Origin: Bacteroidales bacterium
Lineage (GTDB): Bacteria; Bacteroidota; Bacteroidia; Bacteroidales; Bacteroidaceae
NCBI GenBank assembly: GCA_015060865.1
Contig: SUXS01000001.1
Coordinates: forward strand, 186,001 to 250,000
Direction: 5' to 3'
Length of the DNA: 64,000 nt
This document shows, in pieces, positions 10,001 to 18,059 of this stretch. The position numbers and the translations under genes were made by a program. Within the stretch, counting starts at the first letter, position 1. Each line of letters begins with the position of its first letter. The notes beneath the pieces were generated by a model that searched no databases, had not been told where the DNA came from, and saw only the letters and a list, made by a program, of their open reading frames with translations.

Positions 10001-11356
10001 GCCGACCTCGCCGAGTGTATCGCTTGGCAGGAGCGCAATGCCGACGTGCTCCCCGACGCACACTGGGTAGGCGGAAATCCCTGGACAGGCTCCAAGGCCG
10101 AGGTGTATGGCTGGGCTGCATGGAACGGCACCAAGTCGACACTCGCACTCCGTAACGGTGCCAACGATGCACAGACCTATAAGTTCACCCTGCGCCAGGC
10201 GCTCAACATCCCGAAGAATGTAAGCGGCAGCATCATCCTGCGTAGCGCATTCGGCATTCAGGATGCACTTGAAGGACTTGCAGAGGGCACGCCCATCAAC
10301 ATCGACACCGAGCTCACCGTGAAGCTCCCCGGTAGCAGCATCTACGGCTTCGAGGGCATCGATGCTGAGGCTACCATCAATAAGGTGGAGAGCATCACAC
10401 TCACCACCGAGAATGGAGAAACCTCTGTAGCCGCCAATCGCACACTTGTAATCAACGCTGCCATAGCACCCGCCAAGGCGACCTTCCCTGCCATTGCATG
10501 GAGCAGCAGCAACCCTGAAGTGGCTACCGTCGAGGGCGGACTCGTGGTACCGATGAAAGAGGGCGAGGTAACCATCACCGCTACGGCCACCGACGGCTCG
10601 GGCATCACGGCATCGGTCACCCTCACCGTAACTCCCAAGGTGGTGGAGCCCTATGCCACCAACTTTGACAAGAACACCAATGCCACACGCACCGACCGGT
10701 TCATCAAGAACATCATCTTCAAGGAGGAGGGCACCGAGGCACAGACCTTGGCCGTAGGCCAGGGCAAGCCTTATATGGACAAGACCGACCAGCTGCTCAC
10801 CTGCACCGCAGGCAGTACCGTGAAGGTCACCTTCGACAAGCAGGCCAACTGGATGCACGGATACGTGTATATCGACCTCGACGGCGACAAGCAGTTCTCC
10901 TTCAATGACGGGCAAACTGACCAAAGCGGCACCGACGTCGTGTCGTTCAGCTTCTATTCGGGCGACTTCAACAATGATGCCAGCGGTGTCAACTCTGCAG
11001 GAACGACCCTCACGGGCGGTGCCCGCAACACCATGGAGTGCCCCTCGTTTGTGGCACCTGCAAAGGAGGGCGACTACCGCATCCGCTTCAAGATGGATTG
11101 GAACAGCATCGATGCGGGCGGACAAGTTGCTGCCGACGGCACCTGCACGGGCCCAAACGGCATTCTTGCCAACGGAGGCGTTATCGTGGATGCCATCCTG
11201 CAGGTGACCGTCCCCGATGGTATTCAGTCCCCAACATCTGGCGTAAACTCGTCAAGCATTATTTACACCCCACTAGGCATACGCCTTAATGTTCCCATTG
11301 AGACACTCCCCAAAGGGGTCTACATCATAGGGAACAAAAAGATGGTCGTTAAGTAA
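7025..11356 (+). CDS. Large secreted clan GH-D-like glycosidase with Big2 and GEVED-like modules
   Basis: A 1443-aa exported protein with signal peptide LLLLLLSPMAWA; start at 7025 or in-frame ATG at 7034. N-terminal beta-rich region to about residue 270, then a beta-sandwich and a TIM-barrel resembling GH36/GH27-type enzymes: PMYLTWYELQIN, FIIDDGWDKYGEW, GAWLGPVGGYG, FFKFDGISG (Asp in the usual nucleophile position) and NDYDLMG. Near residues 1120-1205 a bacterial Ig-like group 2 domain is recognisable (WSSSNPEVATV, GEVTITATA). It is followed by a GEVED-like module (GYVYIDLDGDKQFSF). The C-terminus has a sorting-like tail, [15 protein letters not shown]. Similar proteins are sometimes annotated as enterotoxin, without functional basis that I know. 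Substrate is unknown; alpha-galactoside-type activity is only an inference. It stands alone behind its own promoter. Confidence 0.75.
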   Translation: MIAMKTHKLLKHTLPLLLLLLSPMAWADKVQPSATMPDGGKPEHVYTMMNGNNVYANALTAPTQTAENYGLFAFYEAEADGAYYIYSHTAKKWLTYTKAASYSNGKDFVKFSDTKVEGAYFKVTNYAADNYELQPYTTSGTNDKYLNWYQGVGGNPYDGPNTLGLWQDAGAADGGSRYTFTEVVIAERTYTISIPDGRTIKIGNTTYKDGDTYTTEGGVDKADITVVAPEGQFAAVAIDDVKQTINVYFATLPTQPATVAYTQAVVYPAQQEAVGAAKSEENGGVYTLSNNVLAASYMRLGDAVYFAGSDAMDLVAGTELFTVAFGSGDNVPASAMTLKSLELVDLTGNDKAIGGAEHYDGKALVANYEYTYNESKIGIVWRAVLRDGSHYLRTEMELKGVDDVDMYNIIPMIYNVDTKKAGSTPAVVGNTRGAVLMSNKIFAGLETPTAYNTVGGATGEEDNWNLTTTMPDVALTASSWVPMEEGDKAIARLTEVTGAGYQNLLAYRQTGVELKEGQKVEVKVQYKSGSHRLNFGGADLLAANGDIAANDYHSGYSGSQHEKNVFTFIAPNDGTFTIRVIVENKTESIDAASTLSTKIYTAKEGVVINTDVVGIQGRWSRNTTLAKDETWKVASVVGLIAQDGTEADTDIHKTQKRRSFLAYSERERAVPWRAMPMYLTWYELQINRNNAAPGREHLDNTKVDDVLDVMAHWKSDFYDRYGVAPKIFIIDDGWDKYGEWTFHESFPNEMRDMSKVAKEMGAGIGAWLGPVGGYGASGNHRRSYWSDKGGMQLSNPRYYKAFKDAAFNLVCNQDGTEGYQQGNDNYVFFKFDGISGQFSSVGPDAGDTGNENAEGIIRLEQYVREELREDIFFNTSVGTWASPFWYQITDATWRQENDHDRTGNNTIKRENWITYRDRLVYQNYVKNSPICPINTLMTHGFILTKYGPPASDERDYLPVRNELRAAFLCGSGMVELYNDYDLMGSINGGALWADLAECIAWQERNADVLPDAHWVGGNPWTGSKAEVYGWAAWNGTKSTLALRNGANDAQTYKFTLRQALNIPKNVSGSIILRSAFGIQDALEGLAEGTPINIDTELTVKLPGSSIYGFEGIDAEATINKVESITLTTENGETSVAANRTLVINAAIAPAKATFPAIAWSSSNPEVATVEGGLVVPMKEGEVTITATATDGSGITASVTLTVTPKVVEPYATNFDKNTNATRTDRFIKNIIFKEEGTEAQTLAVGQGKPYMDKTDQLLTCTAGSTVKVTFDKQANWMHGYVYIDLDGDKQFSFNDGQTDQSGTDVVSFSFYSGDFNNDASGVNSAGTTLTGGARNTMECPSFVAPAKEGDYRIRFKMDWNSIDAGGQVAADGTCTGPNGILANGGVIVDAILQVTVPDGIQSPTSGVNSSSIIYTPLGIRLNVPIETLPKGVYIIGNKKMVVK

Positions 11357-11482
11357 ACTACGGAATACGCAGGTTCTCATTCAAGGAGAACACTCTATAA
11401 TGTTTAGCCTTACATTATCCAAACAAAGTCCAACAAGCCAAAGATGCGATGTTTTACATGCTCAAAGGCAGCATGAACATCA

Positions 11483-13003
11483 TCACTCAATGATATTGAG
11501 CATCTTGATGGTGGCTTTGATGGCAGCCTCCGTCTGGTCGGCATCGAGGCCGCGAGTTTTGAAGGTCTTGCCCTCGTGCTCCCACGTGATGATGGTCTGC
11601 ACGAATGCGTCGGTGCGGCCGCCAGGGGGGATAGAGACGGCGTAGTTGGTGAGCATGGGGAACTTGCGGCCCAGCGTCTCCTTATAAATCTTGCGCAGGG
11701 CACGCACGAAGGCGTCGTACTGTCCGTCACCACTGGCGTTCTGCTCGTAAATCTGGTCACCGATGCTCAGCTTGAGCGAAGCCATGGGCTTGAGGCCCTG
11801 CGAGAGGGTGACGTAGTAGCTCAGGAGCTTCACGCGGGCATCCTCTACGGAGTGTTTCAGCACATCGGAGATGATGTAGGGAAGGTCTTCTTGCGTGACT
11901 ACCTCCTTTTTGTCGCCCAGCTCGATGATGCGCGCGGTGACCTTGCGCATGGCCTCATCGTCGAGCTCGAGTCCTAAGGCTTCGAGGTTCTTGCGTATGT
12001 TGGCCTTGCCGCTGGTCTTGCCCAGTGCATATTCGCGCTTTCGTCCGAAGCGTTCGGGAAGCAGTTCGTTGCAGTAGAGATTGTTCTTGTTGTCTCCGTC
12101 GGCATGTACGCCTGCCACCTGAGTAAAGACGTTCTCACCCACGATGGGCTTGTTGGCGGGGATGGTGATGCCCGAGTAGGACTCCACGAGGCGGCTCACG
12201 TCGTTGAGGCGCTCCTCATTGATGGAGGTCTCGGCACCGAAGTGGTCGCGCAGGATAGCCTGCACGCTGGCCAAGGGGGCATTGCCCGCACGCTCGCCCA
12301 GTCCGTTGATGGTGGTGTGGAGACCCTTGGCACCGGCCAGCACAGCGGCATACACGTTGCTCACGGCAAGGTCGTAGTCGTTGTGGGCATGGAAGTCGAA
12401 GTGCGTGTCGGGGTAGCGATCCACCATCACGCCCATGAACTTCTGCACCTGCATGGGATTGAGAATGCCGAGGGTATCGGGGAGCATGAAGCGGCGTATG
12501 CCACAATCGCGCAGACCGTCCATGAGCCGGAACACATAGTCGGGCGAGTTCTTCATGCCGTTGCTCCAGTCCTCAAGGTACACGTTCACCGCTACGCCCT
12601 GCTCGGTGGCGTAGGCTACGGTGCGGCGTATATCGGCAATGTGCTCTTCGGGCGTGCGCTTGAGTTGCTCGGTGCAATGCTTGAGCGAACCCTTGGTGAG
12701 GAGGTTCATCACACGGGCGCTACAACGGCGTATCCAGTCGACCGAGGTAGTGCCATCGACAAAGCCGAGTATCTCCACCTTGTCGATATGTCCGGCACGG
12801 GCAGCCCAGTCGCAAATAGCCTTGACCGACTCGGCCTCACCATCCGACACGCGAGCCGAAGCCACCTCGATGCGGTTTACACGGAGGTCGTCGAGCAAGC
12901 AGCGTGCAATGGAAAGTTTCTCGTGGGGTACGAACGATACGCCGCTGGTCTGCTCGCCATCGCGCAGCGTAGTGTCCATTATCTCAATCTGTCGGGTTGT
13001 CAT
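11483..13003 (-). CDS. 2-Isopropylmalate / citramalate synthase family protein
   Basis: A 506-aa cytosolic enzyme of the DRE-TIM aldolase family, condensing acetyl-CoA with a 2-oxo acid (leucine or isoleucine precursor synthesis). Motifs: MDTTLRDGEQTSGVSF at the N-terminus, the FHAHNDYDLAVSN metal-binding HxH, the INGLGERAGN loop, and a C-terminal LeuA-type regulatory domain (from about residue 380, with SIPPGGRTDAFV). No leuB, leuC or leuD adjoins it, so the second, LeuA-like paralogue or a citramalate synthase (CimA) are both plausible; sequence reading cannot decide. It has its own promoter at 13038-13068. It is convergent with the glycosidase gene across a 126-bp gap. Confidence 0.85.
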   Translation of the reverse strand: MTTRQIEIMDTTLRDGEQTSGVSFVPHEKLSIARCLLDDLRVNRIEVASARVSDGEAESVKAICDWAARAGHIDKVEILGFVDGTTSVDWIRRCSARVMNLLTKGSLKHCTEQLKRTPEEHIADIRRTVAYATEQGVAVNVYLEDWSNGMKNSPDYVFRLMDGLRDCGIRRFMLPDTLGILNPMQVQKFMGVMVDRYPDTHFDFHAHNDYDLAVSNVYAAVLAGAKGLHTTINGLGERAGNAPLASVQAILRDHFGAETSINEERLNDVSRLVESYSGITIPANKPIVGENVFTQVAGVHADGDNKNNLYCNELLPERFGRKREYALGKTSGKANIRKNLEALGLELDDEAMRKVTARIIELGDKKEVVTQEDLPYIISDVLKHSVEDARVKLLSYYVTLSQGLKPMASLKLSIGDQIYEQNASGDGQYDAFVRALRKIYKETLGRKFPMLTNYAVSIPPGGRTDAFVQTIITWEHEGKTFKTRGLDADQTEAAIKATIKMLNIIE

Positions 13004-13037
13004 ATATATAATCCTATCTTTTTACCTTAAAAGGCTG

Positions 13038-13068
13038 CAAAATTAGTGTAAGGCGAGCGAAAATGCAA
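13038..13068 (-). promoter_or_regulatory. Promoter of the LeuA/CimA-family gene
   Basis: Minus-strand TAATTTTG at 13045-13038 with TTG at 13068-13066, 20 bp apart. The surrounding sequence resembles that of the folP promoter. Confidence 0.65.
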
Positions 13069-13170
13069 GTTTACTTGTAATTTTCCGAGCCGCAACCTAA
13101 TTTCTGTGATGAAATCACTAAAATTAGTGTGAAATTTCGATTTAACGAAAACAAAGCAAGTAAACTTGTA
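13038..13170. repeat. Intergenic element with CAAGTTTACTTG inverted repeats
   Basis: CAAGTTTACTTG at 13066-13077 is the reverse complement of CAAGTAAACTTG at 13157-13168, enclosing about 80 bp. The unit carries the promoter of the downstream gene at one end. It shares its word order with the folP upstream region. The rest of the 416-bp gene-free stretch 13004-13419 shows only the tRNA terminator. Confidence 0.5.
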
Positions 13171-13382
13171 TTGTTGAGCATTAGAAATTTAGTCCTGACG
13201 AGCGAGAGAGCCAGAAAGCAGGGCTTGTCGGAGTGAATTAAGGGGGGGCATGCATCTATTCCAAACTACAAGGAAATCAAGTTGATGGCAACCCCCAAAA
13301 AAGAACTCAAATCCGAGACCCCTACCCTAAAAGTGGTACTCCTCCCAATGAGCTATTTAATCTTTTTATCAGGCTTTTAAAA

Positions 13383-13413
13383 TAAAAAAAGAGGCCTAAT
13401 GCCTTAGACCTCT
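13383..13413 (-). terminator. Rho-independent terminator of the tRNA operon
   Basis: On the minus strand AGAGGTCTAA and TTAGGCCTCT form a 10-bp stem around a GGCA loop, followed directly by seven T residues. Confidence 0.9.
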
Positions 13414-13419
13414 CTGTGA

Positions 13420-13491
13420 GCGGAAAACGAGACTCGAACTCGCGACCCCAACCTTGGCAAGGTTGTGCTCTACCAACTGAGCTATTTCCGC
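13420..13491 (-). tRNA. tRNA-Gly (GCC)
   Basis: A 72-nt cloverleaf on the minus strand: acceptor GCGGAAA/TTTCCGC, D arm GCTC/GAGC, anticodon arm CAACC/GGTTG with loop TTGCCAA, and T arm with TTCGAGT. No encoded CCA. Last gene of the tRNA operon; identical to the copy at 13753-13824. Confidence 0.95.
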
Positions 13492-13506
13492 AATTACTTC
13501 GTTTTG

Positions 13507-13593
13507 TGGTGAAGAGAATGAGACTCGAACTCACACGACCCAACGGTCACTACCCCCTCAAAGTAGCGCGTCTACCAATTCCGCCATCTCTCC
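13507..13593 (-). tRNA. tRNA-Leu (GAG)
   Basis: Class II tRNA with acceptor GGAGAGA/TCTCTTC, anticodon stem CTACT/GGTAG, loop TTGAGGG (anticodon GAG), a long variable arm, and TTCGAGT T loop. Discriminator A and CCA appear to be encoded (13507-13510). Confidence 0.93.
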
Positions 13594-13628
13594 ATTGTCC
13601 ATTAAGTCAAATACTCGTTTGGTTTTGT

Positions 13629-13708
13629 GCCCAGAACAGGACTCGAACCTGCACGTCTCTCAACACTCGCACCTGAAACGAGCGCGTCTACCATTCCGCC
13701 ACCTGGGC
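13629..13708 (-). tRNA. tRNA-Leu (CAG)
   Basis: Class II tRNA with acceptor GCCCAGG/CTGGGC, anticodon stem CTCGT/GCGAG, loop TTCAGGT (anticodon CAG), long variable arm, and T loop TTCGAGT. CCA does not appear to be encoded. Confidence 0.93.
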
Positions 13709-13752
13709 AATAGACCGACTCATCGGCCGTAGACACAAATTCAAACTTGTGA

Positions 13753-13824
13753 GCGGAAAACGAGACTCGAACTCGCGACCCCAACCTTGGCAAGGTTGTG
13801 CTCTACCAACTGAGCTATTTCCGC
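13753..13824 (-). tRNA. tRNA-Gly (GCC), second copy
   Basis: Identical over 72 nt to the copy at 13420-13491, including a few flanking bases on both sides (GTGA before, AATT after). This suggests a recent intra-operon duplication or ongoing gene conversion. First gene of the operon in transcription order. Confidence 0.95.
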
Positions 13825-13877
13825 AATTGTTTTGCAATATTTCAAAGAACAAACGGCATTGTTCCGTTTTGCGAGTG

Positions 13878-13908
13878 CAAAGGTACTGCTTTTTTGTAAA
13901 CCTCCAAA
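13878..13908 (-). promoter_or_regulatory. Promoter of the Gly-Leu-Leu-Gly tRNA operon
   Basis: Minus-strand TACCTTTG at 13885-13878 and TTTG at 13908-13905, 19 bp apart, about 55 bp upstream of the first tRNA. The 332-bp gap between this tRNA and radA otherwise holds only the radA promoter. Confidence 0.75.
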
Positions 13909-14027
13909 CATTTTTTCAAGAAAAATCACCCATCCCCACTATTTTTCTAAAAAAATACCCCCAAAACGCTAAATGAGAGACATAAGAAGTCTATCCGCAC
14001 GACAAAGGCAGAAATCCCTCGCTAAAG

Positions 14028-14059
14028 TTTGGCCAAAAATACAAATATCACTATATTTG
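14028..14059 (+). promoter_or_regulatory. Promoter of radA
   Basis: TTTG at 14028-14031 and TATATTTG at 14052-14059, 20 bp apart; leader to the ATG is about 90 nt. Confidence 0.75.
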
Positions 14060-14156
14060 CAAATAAGATACTTGGAACCCACCTCAAAATGACAACAGAG
14101 TACACCACCCCTTGCCACTTAAGGACCAATCCAGACTTCAAAAAAGAAAAAAAATA

Positions 14157-15524
14157 ATGGCAAAAGAAAAAATCGCATACGTATGCGCCGAATGTGGATA
14201 CGACTCCCCTAAATGGACAGGAAAATGTCCATCGTGCGGCACCTGGAACAGCATGAAGGAGCAGATGATACGCCCCGCAGCTATTGACCATCGAGCAGCA
14301 CCGGGATTCACCTTCGAGAAAGCACGCCCACTGACCTTAGCAGAGATAGCCACTGGCGAGGAACCACGCATTGACATGCACGACGAGGAGCTAAACAGAG
14401 TGCTGGGAGGCGGGCTGGTGCCCGGCTCATTGGTGTTGTTGGGCGGAGAGCCCGGCATAGGAAAAAGTACCCTGGTGCTGCAAACCATCCTGCGCATGCC
14501 CAAGCAACGGGTACTGTATGTATCAGGAGAAGAGAGCGCACGACAACTCAAACTGCGCGCCGACCGCATACAGCACAGCCACAACAATTGCCTCATCGTG
14601 TGCGAGACCTCATTGGAAAAAATCTACGGCCACATCAAAGAGACACAGCCCGAGCTAATCATCATCGACTCTATACAGACCATCAGTACGGAAACGGCTG
14701 AATCTTCACCCGGTAGTATCGTACAGATACGCGAATGCGCCGCCTCGTTGCTCAAATTCGTAAAGGAGAGCAACATACCCGCCATACTCATCGGGCACAT
14801 CAACAAGGAGGGAAGCATAGCAGGCCCCAAAATACTGGAACATATCGTAGACTGTGTGCTACAGTTTGAAGGCGACCAACACTACATGTACCGCATCCTA
14901 CGCGGCATCAAGAACCGATTTGGCAGTACGGCCGAATTGGGAATCTATGAGATGCGCGGCGACGGACTGCGCCAGGTAAGCAACCCCTCAGAACTGCTGC
15001 TCACCGACCGCCACGAAGGAATGAGCGGCATAGCCATCGCCTCGGCCATAGAGGGCATACGCCCCTTCCTCATCGAGACGCAAGCCCTGGTGAGCACGGC
15101 CGCTTATGGAACACCACAACGATCGGCCACAGGATTTGACCTGCGAAGAATGAACATGCTGCTGGCTGTACTGGAAAAGCGAGTAGGATTCAAGTTGGCG
15201 CAGAAAGATGTATTTCTCAACATCGCAGGCGGACTACGCGTAAACGACCCGGCCATAGACCTCAGCGTAATCAGCGCCATCCTGTCGAGCAACATGGACA
15301 CAGAGATCGAGCCCACCGTCTGCATGGCGGGCGAAGTGGGCCTCTCGGGCGAGATACGTCCCATAAGCCGCATAGAACAACGCATCGCTGAAGCCGAAAA
15401 ACTAGGGTTCAAACAAATCATACTCCCCAAGCACAATATGCAAGGGTTGAACCCAAAACGTTTCGGCATAGAGATACTCCCCGTACGCAAGGTAGAAGAA
15501 GCCTTCAGAATCCTTTTCGGATAA
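14157..15524 (+). CDS. radA: DNA repair/recombination protein RadA
   Basis: A 455-aa RecA-like branch-migration helicase that acts on recombination intermediates. Motifs: N-terminal four-Cys zinc finger (CAECG and CPSCG), Walker A GGEPGIGKST, Walker B IIIDSIQT, the RadA signature KNRFGST, and a C-terminal Lon-protease-like domain with SGEIRPI. The start at 14157 (MAKEKIAYVC) is chosen because an upstream in-frame ATG (14112) adds only Lys-rich residues and would leave the zinc finger too far from the N-terminus. Monocistronic behind its own promoter. Confidence 0.97.
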   Translation: MAKEKIAYVCAECGYDSPKWTGKCPSCGTWNSMKEQMIRPAAIDHRAAPGFTFEKARPLTLAEIATGEEPRIDMHDEELNRVLGGGLVPGSLVLLGGEPGIGKSTLVLQTILRMPKQRVLYVSGEESARQLKLRADRIQHSHNNCLIVCETSLEKIYGHIKETQPELIIIDSIQTISTETAESSPGSIVQIRECAASLLKFVKESNIPAILIGHINKEGSIAGPKILEHIVDCVLQFEGDQHYMYRILRGIKNRFGSTAELGIYEMRGDGLRQVSNPSELLLTDRHEGMSGIAIASAIEGIRPFLIETQALVSTAAYGTPQRSATGFDLRRMNMLLAVLEKRVGFKLAQKDVFLNIAGGLRVNDPAIDLSVISAILSSNMDTEIEPTVCMAGEVGLSGEIRPISRIEQRIAEAEKLGFKQIILPKHNMQGLNPKRFGIEILPVRKVEEAFRILFG

Positions 15525-15584
15525 GGAGTACTAAATTCAAGATTTATAAATATTTCGTCAACCCGTACAATCCCCGCAAAGGGT

Positions 15585-15616
15585 TTTGGATGGTATGCTT
15601 ATTTATATTATCTTTG
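15585..15616 (+). promoter_or_regulatory. Promoter of the antiporter/GH43 pair
   Basis: TTTG at 15585-15588 and TATCTTTG at 15609-15616, spacer 20 bp; leader about 40 nt. Confidence 0.75.
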
Positions 15617-15662
15617 CAAGCGATTTCCAATATAAACATTATTAAAAGAAGACACACGGTCA

Positions 15663-16835
15663 ATGAAGAAAGTCTTATCATTCTCCGCGATGCTGATGCT
15701 TGGGCTGGTGCTATCGCAACTCTTGCCTGGAGCATTGGGCAGTAGTTTTGAACCCACACGCGAAATCATAGATATACTCTTGGGCACCTGCCTCGCATTT
15801 ATTATGATCAATGTCGGACGCGAGTTTGAGGTAGACAAGTCGAACATCAAGGTCTACGCCAAGGATTATCTGGTGGCCATGCTGGCAGCTGCCCTACCCT
15901 GGATACTGATAGCCTGCTATTACATTTTCGTGCTGATGCCCTCCAAATGGTACACCAGCGGTATGGTGTGGAAAGAGACACTATTGCTGAGCCGGTTTGC
16001 AGCACCCACTTCGGCTGGCATCCTATTTACCATGTTGGCAGCCATAGGGCTACAGAGAAGCTGGATATACAAAAAGATACAAGTGCTTGCCATCTTTGAC
16101 GACCTCGACACTATACTGCTGATGATTCCCCTACAGATAGCCATGATAGGCATGCAATGGCAGATGGGAGTGATACTCGCCACGGTAGTCATCCTATTAT
16201 GGATAGGATGGAAAAAAATGGGCAGCTACACGCTATGCAACAATTGGAAGAGCTTGCTGCTTTATGCAGCGCTCACCTATGGAAGCACCTACCTTATCTA
16301 TCTGCTCACAGCCTACTTCTTCGGCGAGAAGGGCAGCGTGCACATCGAGGTTCTCCTGCCAGCCTTCGTGCTAGGTATGGTTATGAAGCATTCGCACGAC
16401 ACCTCTAAGTCTGATGAACGCGCTGCTACCGCCGTATCTCTGCTCTTCATGCTACTGGTGGGTATGAGCATGCCACAGATCAGCTTCGACTCGGCACCAC
16501 AAGAGGCCACAAGCATGATAGCTACGCTACCCATGCCATCGTGGGGGACCATCGTCCTACACGTAGTACTGGTATCGCTGCTGTCAAATATCGGCAAACT
16601 GACTCCCATGCTCTTCTATCACGACCGCACACTCAAGGAGCGTCTGGCACTTTCCATCGGCATGTTTACACGCGGTGAAGTGGGAGCAGGCGTCATCTTC
16701 ATTGCACTGGGCTATCACATCGGAGGCCCCATACTACTCATCTCGGTGCTCACCCTGGTATTTAACCTTATCCTAACAGGCGGCTTTGTTGTCATTGTAA
16801 AGCGTCTGGCTTTGAGTGTAGCATCAGAAGAATAA
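15663..16835 (+). CDS. CPA2-type cation/proton antiporter
   Basis: A 390-aa inner-membrane protein with about 11-12 hydrophobic segments (for example AMLMLGLVLSQLLPGAL, GMFTRGEVGAGVIFIALGY). It resembles the Na+/H+ exchanger (CPA) superfamily. IFDDLDTILLMIP contains the paired acidic residues expected in an ion-binding half-helix, and FTRGEVG resembles the second discontinuous-helix segment. Exchanged ion unknown. The GH43 gene follows after 31 bp, so the two probably share a transcript, though no functional link is evident. Confidence 0.8.
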   Translation: MKKVLSFSAMLMLGLVLSQLLPGALGSSFEPTREIIDILLGTCLAFIMINVGREFEVDKSNIKVYAKDYLVAMLAAALPWILIACYYIFVLMPSKWYTSGMVWKETLLLSRFAAPTSAGILFTMLAAIGLQRSWIYKKIQVLAIFDDLDTILLMIPLQIAMIGMQWQMGVILATVVILLWIGWKKMGSYTLCNNWKSLLLYAALTYGSTYLIYLLTAYFFGEKGSVHIEVLLPAFVLGMVMKHSHDTSKSDERAATAVSLLFMLLVGMSMPQISFDSAPQEATSMIATLPMPSWGTIVLHVVLVSLLSNIGKLTPMLFYHDRTLKERLALSIGMFTRGEVGAGVIFIALGYHIGGPILLISVLTLVFNLILTGGFVVIVKRLALSVASEE

Positions 16836-16866
16836 TGACCACATGTTCCACTTATATTATCGCCCT

Positions 16867-17901
16867 ATGAAAAGAATCTCATTCCTACTCTCTGTCCTAC
16901 TTACATTGACCGCCTGCACAGGCACTCCCAAGGAGAAAAAACAAGTACAAGAACTCCCCAAGCAGGAGATACGCAAGGCACGCGGTTTCCGTACCGACAT
17001 CCCGCTCGACTCGATCCATCTGAGCGACCCTTGCATCATGGCCGACAAAGCCACAGCCATGTACTATATGACCGGTACAGGCGGACGTATGTGGAAAAGT
17101 CGTGACCTTGCACGCTGGGAAGGGCCCTACCACATTGCCCTCACCGACAGCAGTTCGTGGATGGGACCGCGTCCGCAAATCTGGGCTGCAGAGTTTCACC
17201 AATACAACGGCAAGTACTACTACTTTGCCACCTTCACCAACAACGCCATCAAAATCGATACCGTAGCGGGCAACGTCATACCCCGCCGTGCCAGCCACGT
17301 ACTGGTGAGCGACACACCCGAAGGTCCCTACCTCCCTATGGCCGACCCGACCTATCTGCCCGACGACATGCCTACGCTTGACGGCACATTCTGGGTTGAC
17401 ACCGACGGGAAGCCCTATATGGTGTACTGCGGCGAGTGGCTGCAAAATCTCAACGGCACCATGGAGAAGATTGAGCTGAAGGCCGACCTCAGCGGTTCGG
17501 TGGGCGAAGGCAAGGTGCTCTTCCGTGCCAGCGACTCGCCTTGGAGCCGCGAGAAGATTGACGGCAAGATTGTACCCAACCGCGTGACCGACGGTCCCTG
17601 GCTCTTCCGCACTGGCACAGGACGCCTCGGCATGATATGGACCAGCTGGATATACGACGTATACACACAAGGCGTGGCCTATTCTACCAGTGGCACTCTC
17701 GACGGGCCGTGGGTGCAGGAGCCCGAGCCCATCACACCGCCCAACTTCGGACACGGTATGCTGTTCCAAGATTTGAACGGGAAGTGGCTGATGTCGGTAC
17801 ATAGCCATCGCGATGTGGGGCATTACATCCGCATACCTCACCTGTTCGAGATTGACCTCTCGGGCGACAAGCTCGTAGTGGGAAAAAGATTCATCCCATA
17901 A
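16867..17901 (+). CDS. GH43-family glycosidase, lipoprotein
   Basis: A 344-aa five-bladed beta-propeller enzyme expected to cleave arabinose/xylose-type glycans in the envelope. The start at 16867 (MKRISFLL) yields a lipobox LTAC; the upstream ATG at 16843 would add residues before the signal. GH43-type features: SDPCIM (general base Asp), LDGTFWVDTDGKPYMVYCG (pKa-modulating Asp) and VTDGPWLFR, where the general acid is usually Glu before Gly-Pro. Here that position reads Asp unless the acid lies elsewhere. Substrate not assignable. Confidence 0.8.
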   Translation: MKRISFLLSVLLTLTACTGTPKEKKQVQELPKQEIRKARGFRTDIPLDSIHLSDPCIMADKATAMYYMTGTGGRMWKSRDLARWEGPYHIALTDSSSWMGPRPQIWAAEFHQYNGKYYYFATFTNNAIKIDTVAGNVIPRRASHVLVSDTPEGPYLPMADPTYLPDDMPTLDGTFWVDTDGKPYMVYCGEWLQNLNGTMEKIELKADLSGSVGEGKVLFRASDSPWSREKIDGKIVPNRVTDGPWLFRTGTGRLGMIWTSWIYDVYTQGVAYSTSGTLDGPWVQEPEPITPPNFGHGMLFQDLNGKWLMSVHSHRDVGHYIRIPHLFEIDLSGDKLVVGKRFIP

Positions 17902-17915
17902 TACAGGTAGGTGTA

Positions 17916-17947
17916 GGCCTGTTCATTAAGCTTATACGAAACAGGCC
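17916..17947. other. Inverted repeat after GH43 gene
   Basis: GGCCTGTT at 17916-17923 pairs with AACAGGCC at 17940-17947 over a 16-nt loop. No U-tract follows on the plus strand, so terminator function is only possible. Confidence 0.35.
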
Positions 17948-18015
17948 ACGTCAACACCAACCAACACCTTTCTGTTGAGGGAAGTTATATCACACAAAAA
18001 AAACGAATAAAACAC

Positions 18016-18046
18016 TTGGATTATTTACAGGATAGCACTACCTTTG
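18016..18046 (+). promoter_or_regulatory. Promoter of the riboswitch-btuG transcript
   Basis: TTG at 18016-18018 and TACCTTTG at 18039-18046, 20 bp apart, placing the start of transcription just before the cobalamin aptamer. Confidence 0.75.
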
Positions 18047-18059
18047 CCATAGTTTTGTT

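Noticed and set aside
7025..11356. Enterotoxin annotation for the large glycosidase
   Set aside because: The sequence shows a TIM-barrel glycosidase with Ig-like and GEVED-like modules; nothing indicates toxin function.
13420..13824. tRNA genes as an integration site of an island
   Set aside because: No integrase gene or attachment-like duplication of a tRNA 3' end was found nearby; the repeated tRNA-Gly is full length.
13416..13976. Short plus-strand open frames across the tRNA cluster
   Set aside because: They are antisense to four well-formed tRNAs; the repeated peptide text merely reflects the duplicated tRNA-Gly.
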